This document shows positions 44,998-56,279 of a DNA stretch of 64,000 nt, one piece after another. This stretch comes from CAZQVN01 sp964596775 (GTDB lineage: Bacteria > Eisenbacteria > RBG-16-71-46 > JABDJR01 > JAWXBZ01), in assembly GCA_964596775.1 (NCBI GenBank), contig CAZQVN010000012.1, forward strand, positions 24,542 to 88,541. The letters are read 5' to 3'. Each line of letters opens with the position of its first letter. Position 1 is the first letter of the stretch. The position numbers and the translations under genes were made by a program. Below the pieces are notes generated by a model. It made no database searches. It was not told the origin of the DNA and was given only the letters and a program-made list of their open reading frames with translations.

Positions 44998-46400
44998 CCC
45001 GGCGCCGGTTTCCCGAGGGCTTTCTCTGGGGGGCGGCCACGTCCGCGCCGCAGATCGAAGGAAGTCCCGACGCCGGGGGGCGCGGCGAGTCGATCTGGGA
45101 CCGGTTTGCCGCCACGCCCGGCCGCATCGAGGACGGTTCGGACGCCCGGGTCGCCTGCGATCACTACAACCGCTGGCGCGCCGACATCGGCCTGATGCGC
45201 TGGCTGGGGATCGGCGCGTACCGGTTCTCCATCGCCTGGCCGCGCGTCCTTCCGAACGGTGACGGCGCGGTCAACGAACGCGGGCTCGACTTCTACGACC
45301 AGCTCGTGGACGGCCTGCTCGAGGCCGGGATCGACCCGTTCGTGACGCTCTATCACTGGGATCTCCCCCAGGCACTCGAGGACCGGGGGGGCTGGGGCAA
45401 CCGCGACACCGTGGACGCCTTCACGGCGTATGCCGAGGCGGTCGTGGCCCGCCTCGGCGACCGGGTGCGGAACTGGACCACCCACAACGAGCCGTGGTGC
45501 ATTGCCGCGCTCGGACACGAGGAGGGGGTCCACGCGCCGGGGCACAAGGATCCGGCCCTTTCGCTCTCGGTGGCGCATCACCTGCTGCTCTCGCACGGCC
45601 GCGCGGTCGAACTCATCCGGGCCCGCCGCCCCGACGCCCGCGCCGGAATCGTCCTGAACCTGACCCCGGCCCATCCGGAAACGGAAGGCTCCGCGCGAGA
45701 CATCGACGCGGCCCGCCAGTTCGACGGACTCTTCAACCGCTGGTACCTCGATCCCCTGTTTCACGGCCGCTACCCGGCGGACGCCGTCAACGACCGGGTG
45801 CGTTACGGCCATCTCGAGGATCACGATCTTCCGTTCGTGCTGCCGGGAGACATGGACGAGATCCGGACTCCGCTCGATTTCCTCGGCATCAACTACTACA
45901 GCCGCGTCGTCGTCCGCGCCGGAGACGACGGACGCCCCCGGGCCGTTCCCGGAGCGCCGGCCGAGGAACTGACCGACATGGGCTGGGAGGTGTATCCGCA
46001 GGCGCTCGACCCCCTCCTCGTCCGGATCCACGAGGAGTACGGCCCTCCGGAGATCTGCATCACGGAAAACGGGGCCGCCTACACCGACGCCCGCGACGAG
46101 CACGGGCGGGTCATCGACCGGCGCCGCATCGAGTACTTCCGCGGACACCTTGCCGCGGCGCACCGGGCGATCGAGGCCGGCGTGCCGCTGTCCGGATACT
46201 TTGCCTGGTCGCTGCTCGACAATTTCGAATGGGCGCACGGTTACGCAAGGCGGTTCGGCCTGTTCGACGTGAACTACAGCACGCAGGAACGCGCGGCGAA
46301 GGAAAGCGCGTTCTGGTACCGCGACGTGATCGCCGGAAACGGGTTCGACGACCGACCCGCGTCCCGCCGCGCCGAACACTCTTCGAGGAGGTTCCCTTGA
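44994..46400 (+). CDS. GH1 beta-glucosidase
   Basis: 468 residues, normal GH1 length with no signal peptide, so probably cytoplasmic. Start FPEGFLWGAATSAPQIEG; acid/base Glu in THNEPW (about residue 165) and nucleophile Glu in ITENGA (about 357), plus the late WSLLDNFEWAHGY. It cleaves non-reducing beta-linked glucose from short oligosaccharides. GTG 44994 overlaps the ATPase stop (GTGA) and its own stop overlaps the next start (TTGA), so import ATPase and hydrolase are coupled. Confidence 0.94.
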   Translation: MTRRRFPEGFLWGAATSAPQIEGSPDAGGRGESIWDRFAATPGRIEDGSDARVACDHYNRWRADIGLMRWLGIGAYRFSIAWPRVLPNGDGAVNERGLDFYDQLVDGLLEAGIDPFVTLYHWDLPQALEDRGGWGNRDTVDAFTAYAEAVVARLGDRVRNWTTHNEPWCIAALGHEEGVHAPGHKDPALSLSVAHHLLLSHGRAVELIRARRPDARAGIVLNLTPAHPETEGSARDIDAARQFDGLFNRWYLDPLFHGRYPADAVNDRVRYGHLEDHDLPFVLPGDMDEIRTPLDFLGINYYSRVVVRAGDDGRPRAVPGAPAEELTDMGWEVYPQALDPLLVRIHEEYGPPEICITENGAAYTDARDEHGRVIDRRRIEYFRGHLAAAHRAIEAGVPLSGYFAWSLLDNFEWAHGYARRFGLFDVNYSTQERAAKESAFWYRDVIAGNGFDDRPASRRAEHSSRRFP

Positions 46401-49400
46401 GCTTCATCCGGACAGGATCTGCCGGCGGCCGCGCGATGCTGGCCGCCATGGTGATGACGACACTGCTGGCGGCGGCCCCGGCCTCCTCGGCCGAGGACAG
46501 CGCATCCGCCGCGGTTGCGAAGGTGGCGGTGGTCACCGACGGCCAGGGAAGCCGGATCCAGGTCGACGGCCGGGACATGATGATCTACGGCATGAACTGG
46601 GACTGCTTCCCCGTCGGCACGAACTACACGTTCGACCTCTGGTCGCAGCCGGACGCGATCATCGAGGAGATGCTGGCCCGCGACATGCCGCTCCTCCGGG
46701 AAATGGGGGTCAACGCCATCCGGCTCTACGTGGGCGTCCCCCCCCGCTGGGTCCGGTTCATGTACGAGCGCTACGGCATCTACACGATCCTCAACCACCC
46801 GATGGCCCGCTACGGCTTTCTCCTCGACGGCGTCTGGGTGGCATCGGTGGATTACGCGGACGAACGACTGCGCGAGGCGGTCAAGGCCGAGATCCTGGCG
46901 GTCGTCGAGGAGTTCCGGGACACGCCGGGCGTGCTGATGTGGCTGCTCGGCAACGAGAACAACTACGGGCTCACCTGGACGTCCGCGGAAACCGAGGCGC
47001 TTCCGGAAGGGGAGCGGGACGGAGCACGGGCCCGCAAGCTCTATTCGCTGTTCAACGAGGTGACGAAGGGGGTCAAGGCCCTCGACCCGAACCGCCCGGT
47101 GGCCATCGCCAACGGCGACGTCCAGTACATCGACATCATCGCCGAGGAGTGCACGGACATCGACGTCTTCGGCACGAACGTCTACCGCGGTCTCTCGGCG
47201 CGCGACCTCTTCCAGGTCGTCAAGGACAAGCTCGGCGTTCCGGTGTTGTTCACGGAGTTCGGAGCCGACGCGTTCAACGCCCGCGAGATGCGCGAAGACC
47301 AGGAGACGCAGTGCCGCTATCTCGTCGCCCAGTGGGAGGAGATCTACGAGCAGTCGAGCGGCAAGGGTCGGGTCGGCAACGCCGTCGGCGGCCTCGTCTT
47401 CCAGTGGACGGACGGCTGGTGGAAGTACAAGCAGGAGGAGCGGCTGGACGTGCACGACACGAACGCGTCCTGGCCGAATGCCGGTTACCCCGAGGACTAC
47501 GTGGCCGGCGCGAACAACATGAACGAGGAGTGGTGGGGCATCACCGCGAAGGGGCCGACGGAGCTCAACGGCCTGTACAAGGTCTATCCGCGGGCCGCCT
47601 ACTACGCGCTCAAGAGGGCGTTTTCCCTCCCGGCCTACGCGCCGGGCACGGACATCGAGGCGATCCGGGATCACTTCCGCACGATCTCCGCCGCGGCGGC
47701 CGCTCTCGAGGCCCGCGGTGACCGCGCGGCCCTCGTGGCCGAGCAGCTGTCGCGCGTCCGCCTGTCCGGGCTCCGCCTCGAGTTCGAAACGTATTCGACC
47801 GGCGGCACCGGCATCACCACGCCCGAGGCATCGGGCGGCGCCGGCGGGGCCTACCCCTCGTTCCGGGGTTTCGACCAGATGCAGTCGTTTTATGCCGCAC
47901 TCGAGGCGAAGCCGGCGGAAAACGTCACCGGGACGGTCACGATGAACGTGCTCGGCAGCGTCCCGGCCAATCCGATCGACGAGATCTTCTATGAAAACCG
48001 CGGGAGGCCGGTCAGCGTGGAAACCGGCGGGACGCAGGCGCTCGCGCTCGAGGACATCGAGCGGGTCAAGGTGTACCAGGCCGGCGTGTCCTGGGACGAC
48101 ACCCACTTCCTGCTCGACGGGTTCTACCGCACCGGTCACCTGCACTGGGCGTACGAAGGCGATTTCTTCGGCCTGTACCGCGAGGCGTACTACGGCGACA
48201 ACATCGACATCTACAACGGCGTGGCCCCGGTCGGCCTGGAGTTGACCGGCAAGCGGCAGTTTTCGGGCCTCAAGCTGGCCATGGGACCGGAGCTCTGGTG
48301 GGGCGCGAACCCGGCGGTGTTCCTGAAATACAACCGGCAGATCGGGTCGATCGCGGCCACCGGCATCTACCAGGAGGACATCGCCGAGAAGTCGGGAGCG
48401 GCCAGCTCCACCGCCATTCCGGTGCCGCCGACGCGGAAGGCCACGCTGCAGCTGGCCACGCGGCGCGGCCTGTTCGGCCTCGAAGTCGGAGGCATCTGGT
48501 CCGGCCAGACGAAGGTCGGCGACCCGTTCGAGGTCGTCGACGACACCGGAGACGGCACCCTCCTGCTCCAGGACGAGGTGAAGGGCTCCGACGCCTTCGG
48601 AGCCAAGGCCAAGCTGACGTTCCAGAAGGGGCGCTGGAACTGGTACGGACAGGCCGCGTACATGGGCGTCGTGGCGGACGCGGGCCCGACGACGATTCCC
48701 ACGTTCACCGGATGGACGCTCAAGGACTCGGGCTCCGGCAACCAGGCCAACGTCCTGACCGGCCTGGCCGTGAACATGGGCCATTTCCAGGTGGCGCCGA
48801 ACTTTCTCTACCAGAAGCCGCTCGTCGGCCCGCTCCCCTTCGATCCGGACGGGCGGTTCTTCGCCCGCAACGTCATCGACGATCCGTTCGCGGTGCGCGG
48901 CAACCGGGAAACCGTGGGCACGGAGCTCCTGTTCACGTTCGATCCGACGCCGGCCACCTGGTTCTGGATGTGGGACAATGACGTGCGCGAGGACGCCCGT
49001 TTCGCGGCGAGCCTGGGCTGGACGCTGCGCCACCTGCCGACGACGCAGGACGGGGCGCTCTACGTGTCGGCGGACGGCATCACGTTTCCGTTCCTGTCGG
49101 CCACGCCCCCGCGCGACCTCTGGGAGGTCAGGAGCCGCATCGTGTCCCGCATGAGCCCGACCACCCGCCTGGTGGCCCACATCTACGGGGGGACCGCGGA
49201 GCCGAACGGCGACGACCCGCGGCTCCTCAAGCGGTTCGGCGCCGATGCGCGGCTGGCGGTCGAGTCGATCGCGTTCGAGACGTTCGTCAAGATCAACGAC
49301 TTCGGTCCGTACGACTACCATCGCGACTTCAACCTGACGTTTCCGGTCCAGCTGATGGGCGACCTCTCGCACACGCTCGGAAACCCGCGCTGGTTCAACT

Positions 49401-49534
49401 TCGCGCAGACGAAACTCGGCGTCCGGGGCACGTGGAGATCGCTCGACGATTTCTCGCCGCGCTACGCGCCGGAACTCGGCACGACGAAGAGCAACGAGTG
49501 GGAGATCCGGACCTACCTGCACCTGGGGCTGTAG
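46397..49534 (+). CDS. Glycosidase (GH2/GH5-like TIM barrel) fused to an outer-membrane beta-barrel
   Basis: 1,045 residues in one unbroken frame. Residues 1-33 are a signal peptide. Residues about 50-440 form a TIM-barrel glycosidase related to the GH2 C-terminal domain: the entry YGMNWDCFPVG, acid/base candidate in LLGNENNYGL (Glu about 186), nucleophile candidate in FTEFGADAF (Glu about 287). A helical linker runs to about 500. Residues about 520-1045 are alternating amphipathic strands of porin type (GLFGLEVGGIWSG, WNWYGQAAYMGVV, FQVAPNFLYQKP), ending in the outer-membrane-like EIRTYLHLGL. The fusion of a glycosidase and a barrel is unusual. TTG 46397 overlaps the GH1 stop. Family within GH2/GH5 is uncertain. 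Confidence 0.8.
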   Translation: MSFIRTGSAGGRAMLAAMVMTTLLAAAPASSAEDSASAAVAKVAVVTDGQGSRIQVDGRDMMIYGMNWDCFPVGTNYTFDLWSQPDAIIEEMLARDMPLLREMGVNAIRLYVGVPPRWVRFMYERYGIYTILNHPMARYGFLLDGVWVASVDYADERLREAVKAEILAVVEEFRDTPGVLMWLLGNENNYGLTWTSAETEALPEGERDGARARKLYSLFNEVTKGVKALDPNRPVAIANGDVQYIDIIAEECTDIDVFGTNVYRGLSARDLFQVVKDKLGVPVLFTEFGADAFNAREMREDQETQCRYLVAQWEEIYEQSSGKGRVGNAVGGLVFQWTDGWWKYKQEERLDVHDTNASWPNAGYPEDYVAGANNMNEEWWGITAKGPTELNGLYKVYPRAAYYALKRAFSLPAYAPGTDIEAIRDHFRTISAAAAALEARGDRAALVAEQLSRVRLSGLRLEFETYSTGGTGITTPEASGGAGGAYPSFRGFDQMQSFYAALEAKPAENVTGTVTMNVLGSVPANPIDEIFYENRGRPVSVETGGTQALALEDIERVKVYQAGVSWDDTHFLLDGFYRTGHLHWAYEGDFFGLYREAYYGDNIDIYNGVAPVGLELTGKRQFSGLKLAMGPELWWGANPAVFLKYNRQIGSIAATGIYQEDIAEKSGAASSTAIPVPPTRKATLQLATRRGLFGLEVGGIWSGQTKVGDPFEVVDDTGDGTLLLQDEVKGSDAFGAKAKLTFQKGRWNWYGQAAYMGVVADAGPTTIPTFTGWTLKDSGSGNQANVLTGLAVNMGHFQVAPNFLYQKPLVGPLPFDPDGRFFARNVIDDPFAVRGNRETVGTELLFTFDPTPATWFWMWDNDVREDARFAASLGWTLRHLPTTQDGALYVSADGITFPFLSATPPRDLWEVRSRIVSRMSPTTRLVAHIYGGTAEPNGDDPRLLKRFGADARLAVESIAFETFVKINDFGPYDYHRDFNLTFPVQLMGDLSHTLGNPRWFNFAQTKLGVRGTWRSLDDFSPRYAPELGTTKSNEWEIRTYLHLGL

Positions 49535-49572
49535 GCGGTCCCGGGGCGCTTCCGGGAGATTCCGCCCGCGGC

Positions 49573-50541
49573 TCAGCGCTCCGGCGCCTCCGCCACATGG
49601 CACGCCGCGGCGTGACCGGTACCGAACGTGCGCAGCTCCGGCCGCGACTCGCGGCAGCGCTCCTCGACCAGCGGGCAGCGCGGGTGAAAACGGCAGCCGG
49701 CCGGCGGGTTCACGAGCGACGGGGGTGAGCCGGGAATGCTCACCGGCACCACGTCTCCCTTGACCGAAGGAAACGCCTGGAGCAGTCCCTTCGTGTACGG
49801 GTGGTGCGGCTCCTTCCGGAGCGCCGCCACCGGCCCGACCTCCACGAGGCGGGCGGCGTAGAACACGGCCACCCGGTCCGACACCGACAGCATCCGGGCC
49901 AGGTCGTGGGTGATGAACATCACCGCGAAGCCGACCTCCTTCTGCAGGGCGCGGATCCGGTTGAGGATGTCCCGCTCGACGACGACGTCGAGCGCGGTGG
50001 TCGGCTCGTCGAGGATCACCAGCGACGGCCTGAGCGCCAGCGCCAGCGCGATCCCCACCCGCTGCCGCATCCCCCCCGACAGCTGGTGGGCGTACGCGTC
50101 CAGCCGGTCCACGGGGATGTCGACCATGTCCAGCAGTTCGCGGGCCCGGGCGCGGGCGGCGCCGCCGGACGACACTCCGTGCGCCTCCAGCGTGTCCACG
50201 ATCTGTTCGCCGACGGTGATGACCGGGTTCAGCGCATCCATGGCGCTCTGGAAGACCATCGAGATCCGGTTCCAGCGGATGGCCCGGAGTCCCGCTTCAT
50301 CGAGGTCGAGAATGTTCTTCCCCTCGAACCGCACCGTGCCGCCGGAGATCACCGCGGGCGGCGGAAGGATGCGCATCACCGCCTGGGCCAGCGTGGACTT
50401 TCCGCTCCCCGACTCCCCGGCCACGCCGAGGATCTCGCCGGGCAGGAGATCCAGCGACAGGTCGTCGATGGCGCGCACCGGCCCCCGGTCGGTGATGTAG
50501 TCCACGTTCAGCCCGCGGATCGACAGGAGCGGCTCAGCCAC
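49573..50541 (-). CDS. ABC transporter ATPase (DppD/OppD-like)
   Basis: 322 residues. Walker A GESGSGKST, signature LSGGMRQR, Walker B VILDEPTTALD, and the family's C-terminal Cys cluster in CRFHPRCPLVEERC (cluster seen in OppD/DppD-type proteins). It forms the ATPase pair with the DppF-like gene at 44110. GTG 50541 overlaps the permease stop by eight bases. Last gene of the importer transcript, convergent with the fusion gene 38 bases away. Confidence 0.93.
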   Translation of the reverse strand: MAEPLLSIRGLNVDYITDRGPVRAIDDLSLDLLPGEILGVAGESGSGKSTLAQAVMRILPPPAVISGGTVRFEGKNILDLDEAGLRAIRWNRISMVFQSAMDALNPVITVGEQIVDTLEAHGVSSGGAARARARELLDMVDIPVDRLDAYAHQLSGGMRQRVGIALALALRPSLVILDEPTTALDVVVERDILNRIRALQKEVGFAVMFITHDLARMLSVSDRVAVFYAARLVEVGPVAALRKEPHHPYTKGLLQAFPSVKGDVVPVSIPGSPPSLVNPPAGCRFHPRCPLVEERCRESRPELRTFGTGHAAACHVAEAPER

Positions 50542-51469
50542 GATCCACCACCACCGGCGTCGAGCGCGACGGCTCCTGCCCGCGCTTCCTGAGCCACGCT
50601 CCCCACGCCCGCTCCAGCTGCAGGCGCGGGTTCGTGATCTCGTCGAAACCCGAGTTCAGCATCGTCAGCGCGAACCCGACGAGCGCCACGCAGAACCCGG
50701 TCGGCGCGAACGTCCACCACGCGCCGGTCAGCAGCGCGGAATCGTTCTGCGCCCAGTAGAGATTCGTGCCCCAGGTCACCGAGGACACGTCGCCGAGGCC
50801 GAGATACTCGAGGCCGACCTGGGCGCCGATGGCGTACACGGTGCTGCCGATCACCTGGGCGACGATGAGGCTCGTCATCGTGGGGAGGATCTCGCGGGTG
50901 ATGATGCGGAAGTTCGACTCCCCGGTGACGATCGCCGCGGCGACGAAATCGCGGCGCCGCTGGGCCAGCGTCTGGGCCCGCATCACGCGGGCGTTCCAGG
51001 CCCAGCCGGTGACCACGAGAACGAGGCCGAGCGTCAGCGGCCCGGACGGCAGGTAGGCCGCGATCACGATGGCCAGGGGAAGGCCGGGAATGACCAGGAA
51101 CACGTTGAACAGCAGCGACAGGAGCCCGTCGACCCGCCCGCCGAAGTATCCGGCGGCGACGCCGATGAGCGCCCCGATCAGGACCACGATCAGGCCGACG
51201 CTGAAGCCGAGCAGGAGCGACGTCCGGGTGCCGGCCACGAGCTGGGCCAGCACGTCCTGCCCCTGCCCGGTCGTGCCGAGCCAGTGCTCCGCGGACGGGG
51301 GCGACAGCGGAATGCCGACCAGCGCGCCGGGGTCGCCGACGAACAGCGGGCCGAACGCGGCGATCAGGACGAACACGAGGAGGATCGCGGCGCCGATCGA
51401 CGCCTTCCGGTCGCGGCGGATCGCCTGCAGCCACGACCCGATGCCGGTGGCCTTCGCGGAGCCGGTCAT
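50534..51469 (-). CDS. ABC transporter permease (DppC/OppC-like)
   Basis: 311 residues with an N-terminal hydrophilic start, one helix, and then the BPD permease domain. The pattern HWLGTTGQGQDVLAQLVAGTRTSL is the conserved DppC entry, and the EAA-like loop is seen as RDFVAAAIVTGESNFRIITREILP. ATG 51469 overlaps the upstream permease stop (ATGA). Confidence 0.93.
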   Translation of the reverse strand: MTGSAKATGIGSWLQAIRRDRKASIGAAILLVFVLIAAFGPLFVGDPGALVGIPLSPPSAEHWLGTTGQGQDVLAQLVAGTRTSLLLGFSVGLIVVLIGALIGVAAGYFGGRVDGLLSLLFNVFLVIPGLPLAIVIAAYLPSGPLTLGLVLVVTGWAWNARVMRAQTLAQRRRDFVAAAIVTGESNFRIITREILPTMTSLIVAQVIGSTVYAIGAQVGLEYLGLGDVSSVTWGTNLYWAQNDSALLTGAWWTFAPTGFCVALVGFALTMLNSGFDEITNPRLQLERAWGAWLRKRGQEPSRSTPVVVDRG

Positions 51470-52449
51470 TCGCCGGAATCCCGGGTGCGGGGATCGAGCC
51501 AGATGTAGACCATGTCGACGAGCCAGTTCGCGCCGAGCACCGCGAGCGTGATCACGAGGAAGATCCCCTGCATCAGCGGATAGTCCTGGTTCCGCACCGC
51601 CTGGACCAGCAGGTAGCCCTGGCCGGGATAGGAAAAGACGATCTCGGTGAGCAGCGACCCGCCGAGCACGTAGCCGAGCGCCATGCCGAAGCCGGTGACG
51701 GAGGGAAGCAGCGCGTTCCGGGCCGCGTAGCGCAGGACGACCCGCGACGGGGACAGCCCCTTGGCCCGGGCCAGGTTCACGTAGTCGGCGGAGAGAACGG
51801 TGATCATCGTGTTGCGCATCGACAGGAGCCAGCCGCCCAGGGTGACGAGGACGACGGTGCCCACCGGGAGCGCGGCGTGGCGGACCACGTCGGCGAGGAA
51901 CACCGCCGAGAACCCGGGCGTCAGGTCGTCGCCGTAGGCGTGGCCGAGCGGAAACCACCCGAGCGTGAAACCGAACACGTAGAGCGCCACCATCGCCAGC
52001 CAGAAGTAGGGAAACGCGCCGACGAACACGAGGACCGGGGGCAGCACCGTGTCCAGCCAGCCGCGCCGCCACCAGGCGGCGGCCACGCCGAGCAGCGTGC
52101 CGATCACGAAACTCAGCACGACCGCGGTGCCGGCCAGGAAGATCGTCCAGACGAGGCCCGACCCGATCACGTCGACCACCGGCGTCGGAAAGTAGGCCAC
52201 CGAGATGCCGAGATCCCCCCTCAGCACATGGGCGAGATACTGGAAGTACTGTTTCCAGAGCGGAGCCTCGGTCAGGCCGAATGTCTGCCGGAGGGCGTCC
52301 AGCGCCTCGGGCCCGAGGCGCCCCTTGAACCGCGCGAACAGCGCCGTGGCGGGGTCACCGGGCATGAGCCGCGGCAGGAAGAAGTTCAGGGTCAGCGCCG
52401 CCCAGGCGGCCACCAGGTAGAACCCGAGACGGCGGAGCAGAAACCTCAC
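51466..52449 (-). CDS. ABC transporter permease (DppB/OppB-like)
   Basis: 327 residues, six membrane helices, with the DppB signature FFLPRLMPGDPATALFARF at the N-terminus and the EAA-like loop SADYVNLARAKGLSPSRVVLRYAARNALLP. GTG 52449 overlaps the stop of the substrate-binding gene (GTGA). Codon use and style match its neighbours. Confidence 0.93.
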   Translation of the reverse strand: MRFLLRRLGFYLVAAWAALTLNFFLPRLMPGDPATALFARFKGRLGPEALDALRQTFGLTEAPLWKQYFQYLAHVLRGDLGISVAYFPTPVVDVIGSGLVWTIFLAGTAVVLSFVIGTLLGVAAAWWRRGWLDTVLPPVLVFVGAFPYFWLAMVALYVFGFTLGWFPLGHAYGDDLTPGFSAVFLADVVRHAALPVGTVVLVTLGGWLLSMRNTMITVLSADYVNLARAKGLSPSRVVLRYAARNALLPSVTGFGMALGYVLGGSLLTEIVFSYPGQGYLLVQAVRNQDYPLMQGIFLVITLAVLGANWLVDMVYIWLDPRTRDSGE

Positions 52450-54127
52450 GGCGCCTCCGTCTTCGGCACGAGCGACGTGAGCACGAGCAGGCATTCCCCG
52501 CGGTCGAACTTGTTCGGGGACGGATCGGCGTACGGATTGTCGCGCGAGGGAAAGCCGTCGAACCGGCGCGTGTTGTACTCGGCCCACGACGGGTTCGGGT
52601 ACAGCGGAATGGCCGGCACTTCGGCGGCGAAGACCGCCTGCAGGTTGTCGACGAGACGCCGCTGCTCCGCGGGGTCCGGCTCGCGCTCGAACGCCAGCAG
52701 CGCGGCATCCGCGGTCGGACTGCCGTAGCGGTGCCAGTTCGCGCCGGACACCTCGCCCGGCGGCTTGACCGTGGCGGTGGACATCAGCGTGCGGTAGAAG
52801 ATGTACGGCGTGGGGCCCTCGAAGGACCAGCCGAGCGTCAGGTCGAAGTTCCCCTCCTGGACGCGCTGGAACCAGGCGCCGAAGTCGTAGGTGCGGACGG
52901 TCGCGTCCACGCCCGCCTCCGCGAGGCCGCGGGCGATCACCTGCGCCGCGCGGACCCAGTCGGACCAGCCGGAGACGGTGAGGATTTCATACCGCCACGG
53001 CGTTCCGTCGGGCAGCGTGCGGAAACCGTCCGCCCCCCTCCGGTATCCCGCCGCGTCGAGGATCGCGTTGGCGCGCTCCAGATCGTGACGCACCCAGTCC
53101 GCCGTATCCGCCACCGTCTCGTTCCGCCACGCGGAGTACGCGTCGGAGAGGGCCGTGGCATCGGCCGGCCGCGAGTAGCGGTAGCAGGCCACGTCGACGA
53201 GAAGGTCGCGGTCGATGGCCATGCTGAGCGCCTTGCGCACCTGGATGTCGTCGAACGGCGCCCGCGTCGTGTTCGCGTACAGGAAGACGGTGCTCCCGGT
53301 CAGCGGGAACCAGTAGTGGTGATCCTCGGGGTTGCGGTCGCGGTACACGCGCTCCACCGCGGGAATGAAGTTCCCGGCCCAGTCCACCTCGTCGAAGACG
53401 AGGGCGAGATTCGCCCGGTCGTTCGACGGGTAGGCCGGAAAGCGCAGCGCGTCGAAGCGCGGCACCCCGGGCTGCCAGTAGTGCGGATTGCGACCGAGCT
53501 CGAAGAACTGGTTCTTGAACACCCGGACTTCCGTGAACGGCCCGGTGGCCACCGGATTCTCGTTGGGGAAGGCCACCGGGTCCTCGATGAGGCTCCAGAC
53601 GTGCTCCGGCACGATCTGCGAAGCAGCGACCTCGTCGAACCCGGGGATGTAGACCCGCTGGAACCGGAACTCCACGGTCGTGTCGTCGGGCGCCGAGACG
53701 CTCTCGAGAAAGCTCCACACGGCGCGGCGGTCCAGCGCCGGGTGCCGGCGCATCAGGTCGAACGTGAACGCCACGTCGGCGGCGCCGAACGCCTCCCCGT
53801 CCGACCAGCGAACGCCGCGGCGCGTCGTCAGGCGGAGCACCCGGTTGTCCTCCCGCCAGAGGTGCCCGGTGGCCAGCCAGGGCACCTGTTCCGAGGTGAC
53901 GCTGTTGAAGACGAACAGCGGCTCGTACACGCCGGCCATGGTCGGCCAGCGCGCCGCCGAAGCGGTGGACAGCGGATTGAAGTTGCGGACCCAGGAGGCG
54001 TGCTGTTCCTGCGAGACGACCAGGACGCCCAGCGGAGGTTCCGGGGGCTTGCGCACGCAGGCCGGCCCGGCGAAGCCGAGCGCGATAAGGACGGCGAGAA
54101 TCCGGCTCATTCCGCGGGCGGCCCGGT

Positions 54128-54131
<4 letters not shown>
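52446..54131 (-). CDS. Family-5 extracellular solute-binding lipoprotein
   Basis: 561 residues. Lipobox GPAC at about residue 25. SBP_bac_5 fold: VYEPLFVFN, LTTRRGVRWSDGEAFGAADVAFTFDLM and PFDDIQVRKALSMAIDRD. Family 5 binds peptides in many bacteria, but members such as those of Thermotoga bind cello- and laminari-oligosaccharides; the neighbouring glucanases favour the latter. Substrate is inferred from context. ATG 54131 overlaps the GH16 stop (ATGA). Confidence 0.86.
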
Positions 54132-54972
<841 letters not shown>

Positions 54973-54976
<4 letters not shown>

Positions 54977-56223
54977 CGAGCTCTCGCGCCCGCCGCGGCC
55001 GGAAACAGCGACGGGTCCGACAGCGCCGCCTCGAGCACGAGTGTGGCCGCGCCCACCGCGGAAGCCTGCGGGCCGAGCCGGCTGATGAGTATTTCCGCGG
55101 CGGCCACGGAACTGACCAGGGAGCGATGCTTCACGGTTTCCCGCAGGGGATCGAGCAGCGTATCGCCGAGTCGGGCCAGGCCGCCTCCGAGAATGACCCG
55201 GGCCGGATTCATGAGATTCAGGAGGCCGGCCACGGCGATACCGAGATGCTCCGCGGCCTCGCCGGTGAGCTTGAGGGCGAGCGGGTCGCCGGCCAGGGCG
55301 GCATCCTCGATCCCCGAGATCGTGACGGGTCGTCCGGCGAGGCGGCTTTCCGGAAACTCCGCCAGGAGCCGGCGGGCCCGCTCCTCCAGCGCCGGTGCGC
55401 CGACGAACGTGGCCAGGCATCCGCGGAGCCCGCAGAGACAGGGCCGCCCGCCCGGATCGATGGCCATGTGACCGATCTCGCCGGCCACTCCCGCGGAACC
55501 GCGGTAGACGTCGCCGCGGATGACGTGACCCGACCCGATTCCGGTGGCCAGCTTGATGTAGGCGAAGTCCTCGACGCCCTGCCCCGCGCCCCACCAGCGC
55601 TCGGCGAGGGCGCCGAGATTGGCGTCGTTGTCCACGAAGTGCGGAACGCCGTACCTTTGCGACAGGAGGCCGAGCCCGCTCTTCCCCTTCCACTCCGGCA
55701 TCACGATTTCCGAAAGGTCGTCGGGGTGCAGCGGATCCACCGGGCTCGGCACCGCGACTCCGATTCCCACGAGGTTCTTCCGGGCCACCCGCGCCGAAGC
55801 AAGGACCGCGTCGCAGAGGTCGACGATCAGCCTGCGGGTTCCGTCCGGGTCGGAGCGGACGGGATGAGCGCGGAGTTCCCAGGCCACGACCTTGCCGCGA
55901 AGATTCGTGAGGGCCACGCCGACATGGGCCGCCCCCATCTCCACGCCGACGAGGAAACAGGCATCGTCCTGGAATTCGAGAACGATCGGCCGCCGCCCCC
56001 CGCGCGACTCCCCCGCCCCGACTTCCGCCACGAGCCCGGTGGGAAGGAGGGCATCGATCACTCCGGAAACCGTGGAGCGGGACAGGCCGGCGGCGCGGGC
56101 GATGTCGGCCCGGGAAATCCGCTGTTCCCCCCATATGAGCCGAAGGACCGGATGGATGAGCGGCGCCGGCCGGGAAAAGTCCTCGTGCCGGTCGTTGCCC
56201 CGGATGACCGAGGCCCCCTTCAT
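54973..56223 (-). CDS. ROK-family transcriptional regulator
   Basis: 416 residues. A winged helix-turn-helix lies at about 30-75 (ISRADIARAAGLSRSTVSGVIDAL), followed by the ROK sugar-kinase-like domain with GEIGHMAIDPGGRPCLCGLRGC. This keeps the CXCGxxxC zinc motif, but the usual Glu after GC is replaced (GCLAT). Such regulators bind palindromic operators and are released by a sugar. The likely target is the CTTTGTTCG palindrome found at 57767 and 44057. ATG 56223 is the only usual start in frame; GGGGA lies nine bases upstream. It shares a transcript with the CBM lipoprotein upstream. Confidence 0.9.
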
Positions 56224-56279
56224 GAGAGCGGTTCCCCGCGGTGATTCTTCCGGTTCATGCCGCGGACATCCTTTCGTCG

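Noticed and set aside
45494..46396. Upstream extension of the glycosidase-barrel frame inside the GH1 gene
   Set aside because: It overlaps the GH1 catalytic core in another frame, and the signal peptide begins only after 46397.
49535..49572. Terminator between the convergent fusion and ATPase genes
   Set aside because: Only a five-base CCCGG/CCGGG stem and no T-run on either strand; too weak to call.
46274..49603. Open frame of 1,109 codons on the minus strand opposite the glycosidase-barrel fusion
   Set aside because: No motif or signal peptide; the plus-strand frame has catalytic residues, a signal peptide and operon overlap.
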